From positions 1-8,980 of the forward strand of contig CALGAS010000183.1 in NCBI GenBank assembly GCA_937959175.1: 8,980 nt of DNA. Reading direction: 5' to 3'. The notes below the pieces were generated by a model that made no database searches, had not been told where the DNA came from, and saw only the letters and a list, made by a program, of their open reading frames with translations. Positions 6,328-8,980 of this stretch are shown one piece after another (position 1 is the first letter of the stretch; each line of letters begins with the position of its first letter). The translations under genes were made by a program, and so were the position numbers. The stretch is from an uncultured bacterium (GTDB lineage Bacteria; Planctomycetota; Planctomycetia; Pirellulales; UBA1268).

Positions 6328-7152
6328 TCACTCGGCCTTAGGCACGAGGTCGAGCAGCCGGCCGGGCGATCCCATGATGTTGTAGCCGGCATCGACGTGA
6401 AGGATCTCGCCGGTGATCCCGAGCGAGTCTTTCGAGAGCAGCCAGGCACCCGCCTTGCCGACTTCTTCGTGGGTGATGTTGCGGCCCATCGGTGACATGT
6501 GCTGGTAGAGGCCGAGCATCTCGTCGACCCCGGCGCCGCGGCCGGCGAGGGTCCGCAGGGGGCCGGCGCTGACGGCATTGACGCGGACACCGGCCGGGCC
6601 GAGGTCGTAGGCCATGTATTTCACGCAGGCGTCGAGCGTCGCCTTGCAGACGCCCATGATGTTGTAGCCGGGCACGACCTTCTCGCCGCCGAAATAGGTG
6701 AGCGTGAGGATCGAGGCGTCGGGCGAGAGGATGCCCCGTACGAGCCGACGGACCGCCAGGAGGCTGTAGGCGCTCGTCTCCATCGCGACCCGGAAGCCCT
6801 CCCGGCTGCAGTTGGTGGTCTCCCCTTTGAGATCTTCCAGCGGGGCGAAGGCGATCGAGTGGATCACGAAGTCGAGCGTGCCAAACTCCTGCTTGGCCCG
6901 GTCGATGACGGCGGCGATCTGGGCGTCGTCGGAGACGTCCATCGGCATCAGGAACTTCGCCCCCGGCTCGGGGTCGGTCAGCTGGGCGACCCGCCGCCGG
7001 TTTCGCTGGCGGGCGTCATCGGGCCGGTCGGGCAGGTGGGAGAAGCCGATTTCGCCTCCCTCGGCGAGCACCTCCTTGGCGATCGCCCAGGCGATCGAGT
7101 GGTCGTTGGCCACCCCGAGCACGAGCCCCTTCATTCCGTCGAACCTGCCCAT
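6328..7152 (-). CDS. fabI: Enoyl-[acyl-carrier-protein] reductase, FabI type (NADH-dependent)
   Basis: A 274-residue short-chain dehydrogenase/reductase-fold enzyme that reduces trans-2-enoyl-ACP in the last step of each fatty acid elongation cycle (type II FAS, cytoplasm). The nucleotide-binding motif GVANDHSIAWAIA lies at 13-25, and MDVSDD (71-76) is the conserved acidic turn. The catalytic residues are Y153, Y163 and K170; the spacings of 10 and 7 match E. coli Y146/Y156/K163. The motif HSIAFAP (98-104) has Ala at the site of E. coli Gly93, as in Staphylococcus FabI. SAGPLRTLAGRG (195-206) is the family substrate-loop motif. The C-terminus is slightly longer than in E. coli (262 residues). 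The start at 7152 is supported by a GGAGGA Shine-Dalgarno at 7167-7162, 9 nt upstream. The gene stands alone, convergent with yidD. Confidence 0.96.
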   Translation of the reverse strand: MGRFDGMKGLVLGVANDHSIAWAIAKEVLAEGGEIGFSHLPDRPDDARQRNRRRVAQLTDPEPGAKFLMPMDVSDDAQIAAVIDRAKQEFGTLDFVIHSIAFAPLEDLKGETTNCSREGFRVAMETSAYSLLAVRRLVRGILSPDASILTLTYFGGEKVVPGYNIMGVCKATLDACVKYMAYDLGPAGVRVNAVSAGPLRTLAGRGAGVDEMLGLYQHMSPMGRNITHEEVGKAGAWLLSKDSLGITGEILHVDAGYNIMGSPGRLLDLVPKAE

Positions 7153-7252
7153 CGCGATCGCTCCTCCGCCTCGTGGTCGTGTCTGGCCCGCCTGGCAGCC
7201 CGGTCGAGAAACGGGCGGCGAGCCTCAGGTGGCCCGTTGCGGGAATCGGCGG

Positions 7253-7281
7253 AATGTAGCGGCTGGCGAGAAATCCCTCAA
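7253..7281 (-). promoter_or_regulatory. Candidate sigma70-type promoter for fabI
   Basis: On the minus strand TTGAGG (7281-7276) and TACATT (7258-7253) are separated by exactly 17 nt, each a 4/6 match to consensus. Transcription would start near 7246, giving a leader of about 94 nt before the fabI ATG at 7152. The rest of the 250-nt stretch 7153-7402 holds the Shine-Dalgarno of fabI and the tRNA promoter but no gene that I can support. Confidence 0.4.
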
Positions 7282-7362
7282 CGCGGCGCGGGTTGCCGCA
7301 CGATTCCAGACAACCCAGGCGGGTGGAGATGCCGTGTCGTGGGAATGGCGACGCCGCGGCAC

Positions 7363-7391
7363 TTGCCCCGCTCTGCGGAGGCAGGTACAAA
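7363..7391 (+). promoter_or_regulatory. Candidate sigma70-type promoter for tRNA-Lys
   Basis: TTGCCC (7363-7368) and TACAAA (7386-7391) are 17 nt apart, each a 4/6 consensus match. The predicted transcription start near 7398 lies only about 5 nt before the mature tRNA 5' end at 7403, so the RNase P leader would be very short. Confidence 0.45.
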
Positions 7392-7402
7392 ACCTAGCCA
7401 TA

Positions 7403-7476
7403 GCCCCGTTAGCTCAATTGGTTAGAGCATCTGACTCTTAATCAGAGGGTTCTAGGTTCGAGTCCTAGACGGGGCA
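7403..7476 (+). tRNA. tRNA-Lys (anticodon CUU)
   Basis: A complete cloverleaf. The acceptor stem GCCCCGT (7403-7409) pairs with ACGGGGC (7469-7475), with discriminator A at 7476. The D arm is GCTC/GAGC, and the anticodon stem TCTGA (7430-7434) pairs with TCAGA (7442-7446). The loop CTCTTAA places anticodon CTT at 7437-7439, reading AAG. The variable loop is GGGTT, and the T stem CTAGG/CCTAG encloses TTCGAGT. The CCA end is not encoded and must be added by CCA-adding enzyme. The gene stands alone between fabI and doxX. Confidence 0.97.
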
Positions 7477-7478
7477 CT

Positions 7479-7501
7479 CAGCCGGTTCCGGCTGTTCCTC
7501 T
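7479..7501 (+). terminator. Hairpin with short pyrimidine tail just downstream of tRNA-Lys
   Basis: CAGCCGG (7479-7485) and CCGGCTG (7488-7494) form a perfect GC-rich inverted repeat with almost no loop, followed by TTCCTCT. It begins 3 nt after the tRNA. It fits an intrinsic terminator or a 3'-processing structure, but the U-tract is weak. Confidence 0.45.
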
Positions 7502-7561
7502 GATCGGCCCGGCGATGGTTCCGGGGGCCTCCCGGGATCTTCGCTTGGTTGCTTGGCATCT

Positions 7562-7576
7562 CCCGCCAGTGGCGGG
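7562..7576 (-). terminator. Possible hairpin at the end of doxX
   Basis: CCCGCC (7562-7567) and GGCGGG (7571-7576) form a perfect 6-bp stem with a 3-nt loop, starting 4 nt past the doxX-family stop codon on the minus strand. No T-run follows, so termination activity is uncertain. Confidence 0.3.
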
Positions 7577-7579
7577 CGG

Positions 7580-8020
7580 CTAGGCGGCGGCTTCTTCCAG
7601 CGATTCGTCCGATGTTGCCCGGCGGTCGTCGAGGCTCCATGGCCCGGCGCCGTTGGCGATGATGAAGAGCATCGTGCCCATCAGGGCGACGTTTTTCAGA
7701 AAGTTGGTCAACTCGATGCCTCGCTCCTCCGGAGCGACCCGCCAGAAGGCGTGGAAGTAGTAGGTGGCCGCCGCCAGGAAGATCAGCAGCAACAGGGCCC
7801 CCCAGCGAGCCTTGAAGCCGAGGATCAGCGAGACCGAGCCGAGGATCAGGAAGGCGATCGCCCCGGCGAGCAGGATTTTGGGCTGCGGGATGCCTTTGCC
7901 CTCCATCATGGCGGCGGTACCAGCGAAGTCGGGGATCTTCTTCATCACGGCACTGGCCAGGAAGATCCCCGTGATCATGACGCGGGCGACGAGCGACAGA
8001 AATCCTTGAACGGCGTGCAC
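7580..8020 (-). CDS. DoxX-family integral membrane protein
   Basis: A 146-residue four-helix membrane protein of the DoxX/DoxX-like family. Members are found with quinone-linked redox enzymes or in oxidative-stress complexes, but most have no assigned function. Hydrophobic segments lie at about 7-27, 49-68, 72-91 and 107-124. Family features are the first-helix R-x-nine-residue stretch leading to K27-K28, a conserved G-x-P turn (43-45) before helix 2, and an H-x-FW motif (90-93) closing helix 3. The polar, acidic C-terminal tail (131-146) is probably cytoplasmic. The GTG start at 8020 is supported by AGGGAG at 8033-8028, 7 nt upstream. It is monocistronic here and divergent from the secreted-protein gene, giving no functional clue. 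Confidence 0.85.
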   Translation of the reverse strand: MHAVQGFLSLVARVMITGIFLASAVMKKIPDFAGTAAMMEGKGIPQPKILLAGAIAFLILGSVSLILGFKARWGALLLLIFLAAATYYFHAFWRVAPEERGIELTNFLKNVALMGTMLFIIANGAGPWSLDDRRATSDESLEEAAA

Positions 8021-8049
8021 GAGAATGCTCCCTGAAAAGATCTGGACTA

Positions 8050-8077
8050 GTAGCCCCGTGAGGCGTTAGGAGGCTAC
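8050..8077. repeat. Imperfect palindrome in the doxX/secreted-protein intergenic region
   Basis: GTAGCC (8050-8055) and GGCTAC (8072-8077) form a 6-bp inverted repeat around a 16-nt centre, 30 nt upstream of the doxX-family start. It could be an operator or hairpin for that gene, or a decayed intergenic repeat unit. The rest of the 209-nt gap (8021-8229) contains only promoter-like sequence. Confidence 0.3.
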
Positions 8078-8143
8078 CACACGCCCTGGTGATCGAGCGA
8101 GACGGCCCGAGCGTCGCTGCGGTTCCCGCCCGGGCCGGTGGGG

Positions 8144-8149
8144 TATGAT
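8144..8149 (+). promoter_or_regulatory. Likely -10 box for the secreted-protein gene
   Basis: TATGAT is a 5/6 match to the sigma70 -10 and lies 80 nt before the ATG at 8230. The -35 (GGTTCC around 8121-8126) is poor. Transcription would start near 8156, giving a leader of about 74 nt. Confidence 0.35.
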
Positions 8150-8229
8150 TGAGGCCGCCGGGAGCGTTGACCGCAGCCTCGCCGGCTCATTCGGATCACC
8201 TCCGCGGCCGACGAATACCACAAAACGCG

Positions 8230-8980
8230 ATGCACCATCACGCCACCCTGCCTGCGGCCGCCCGGCGGCCCGGCCGTCTCTGGCCCGGACTCGTCCTGTT
8301 CAGCCTGCCGGCGATCGGTCTTGCGGTCGTTCCGCCAGCGAACCGCGTGGTTGCGGCCGACCCGCCGGCTCCGGCAGCCACCCCGGCCGCCGCCGGCAAA
8401 CCGGCAGACGATCCGGCCGACGCCGCCCGCAAGGCCGAGCTCCTCGCCAGCAGCCGGTGGCGGCGGGCGGTGTTTGAGTTCAACGCCTGGCTCGATGCCC
8501 AGCCGGTCTACAGCCCCGCCCAGGTTCGCCGGATTCGGCAGGAGCTGGCCGACCGGGTCGCCACGATGTCGTCCTTCGATCTCGAGTATCTCCTCGAGAC
8601 ACTCGATGAGAAGGTCAAGGTGCTCGACAGCCCCGAGGCCCGCGATGCTCGCTCCTGGCTGGGCCGCTATCTGGCGGTGATGAGCGATGCCAAACGGGCC
8701 GACGTCTTGCGGGATGTGCCCGATATCCTCGACATGTCGACGGCGGAACTCGAGGAGGCGATCGGCCGCGTCGAGGCCAAACGCCGCGACGTCGAGCAGC
8801 AGCGGCAGGCAACGATCGCTGGCCGCGAGCAAATCGGCGGCTTCCTGGCCGCGGCGAAGGAACGGGAGGCGGCCGAGCGGATGCAGGAGGCCGCGGTTCG
8901 CAGCGGGCCGGTCTTCTCACCGTACCGGGCGCCTCCGGTCGGAGATACGCCCTTCTCCGATGCCTACGACAGTCCGACGG
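8230..8980 (+). CDS. Secreted Ala/Pro-linker, coiled-coil hypothetical protein (3' end beyond window)
   Basis: The frame is open from the ATG at 8230 to the window end, giving at least 250 residues with no stop. I do not recognise the family. A basic N-terminus opening with three His leads into a hydrophobic stretch (about 19-36) and a signal-peptidase-like site VVAA/D near residue 43, so export is likely. An Ala/Pro-rich linker (44-66) follows. A helical domain (about 67-170) contains RRAVFEFNAWLDAQP and a DLEYLLETLDEKVKVL segment. A charged Glu/Arg/Lys-rich coiled coil covers about 171-222, and then a Pro-rich segment begins. There is no Shine-Dalgarno before the ATG, but the reading frame, signal-peptide pattern and codon use (strong GC at third positions) support a real gene. 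Planctomycetes encode many such exported proteins with no known function; envelope or periplasmic location is inferred. Confidence 0.75.
   Translation, partial: MHHHATLPAAARRPGRLWPGLVLFSLPAIGLAVVPPANRVVAADPPAPAATPAAAGKPADDPADAARKAELLASSRWRRAVFEFNAWLDAQPVYSPAQVRRIRQELADRVATMSSFDLEYLLETLDEKVKVLDSPEARDARSWLGRYLAVMSDAKRADVLRDVPDILDMSTAELEEAIGRVEAKRRDVEQQRQATIAGREQIGGFLAAAKEREAAERMQEAAVRSGPVFSPYRAPPVGDTPFSDAYDSPT

Noticed and set aside
6499..7425. A 308-codon plus-strand open frame opposite fabI and running into the tRNA
   Set aside because: Antisense to a complete fabI, and it would end inside the tRNA-Lys gene.
7553..8035. A 160-codon plus-strand open frame opposite the DoxX-family gene
   Set aside because: Antisense shadow; the minus-strand frame has four membrane segments, family motifs and a good ribosome binding site.

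Overview
The window is a gene-dense, high-GC bacterial chromosomal segment, all of it ordinary cellular genes with no phage, transposon or CRISPR signal. The best guess at source is a planctomycete, probably near the Pirellulales. The reasons are a CitG-like gene of the archaeal/C1 type paired with an enlarged 6-pyruvoyltetrahydropterin-synthase-like gene, an unusual dnaJ-rnpA-yidD operon, weak Shine-Dalgarno sites at several starts, and a secreted Ala/Pro-rich protein with no recognisable family. The phylum is inferred from this gene content; no marker gene in the window proves it.

Layout. A DtxR/MntR-type metal-dependent repressor (96-767, +) converges on a two-gene minus-strand operon: a CitG/MdcB-like protein (2279-1305) followed after 3 nt by a PTPS/QueD-like protein (1301-795). 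Diverging from that operon is polyphosphate kinase 1 (2391-4550, +). Next comes a plus-strand operon joined by two 4-nt start/stop overlaps: a class B DnaJ co-chaperone (4635-5609), RNase P protein rnpA (5606-6037) and yidD (6034-6294). It converges on the enoyl-ACP reductase fabI (7152-6328, -). A tRNA-Lys(CUU) gene (7403-7476, +) sits alone with its own promoter-like boxes and a following hairpin. It is followed by a DoxX-family membrane protein (8020-7580, -) and, divergently, the first 250 codons of a secreted protein that runs off the window (8230-8980, +).

How the genes relate. Most neighbours serve unrelated housekeeping tasks: phosphate storage, tRNA maturation, membrane insertion, fatty acid elongation and metal homeostasis. 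The pair with a plausible shared pathway is the CitG-like and PTPS-like operon. Its motifs fit the versions of these families that accompany tetrahydromethanopterin-linked one-carbon metabolism better than citrate/malonate lyase or queuosine genes. That operon and the dnaJ-rnpA-yidD arrangement are the two points most worth a second look. I found no convincing evidence for a wholly new system.
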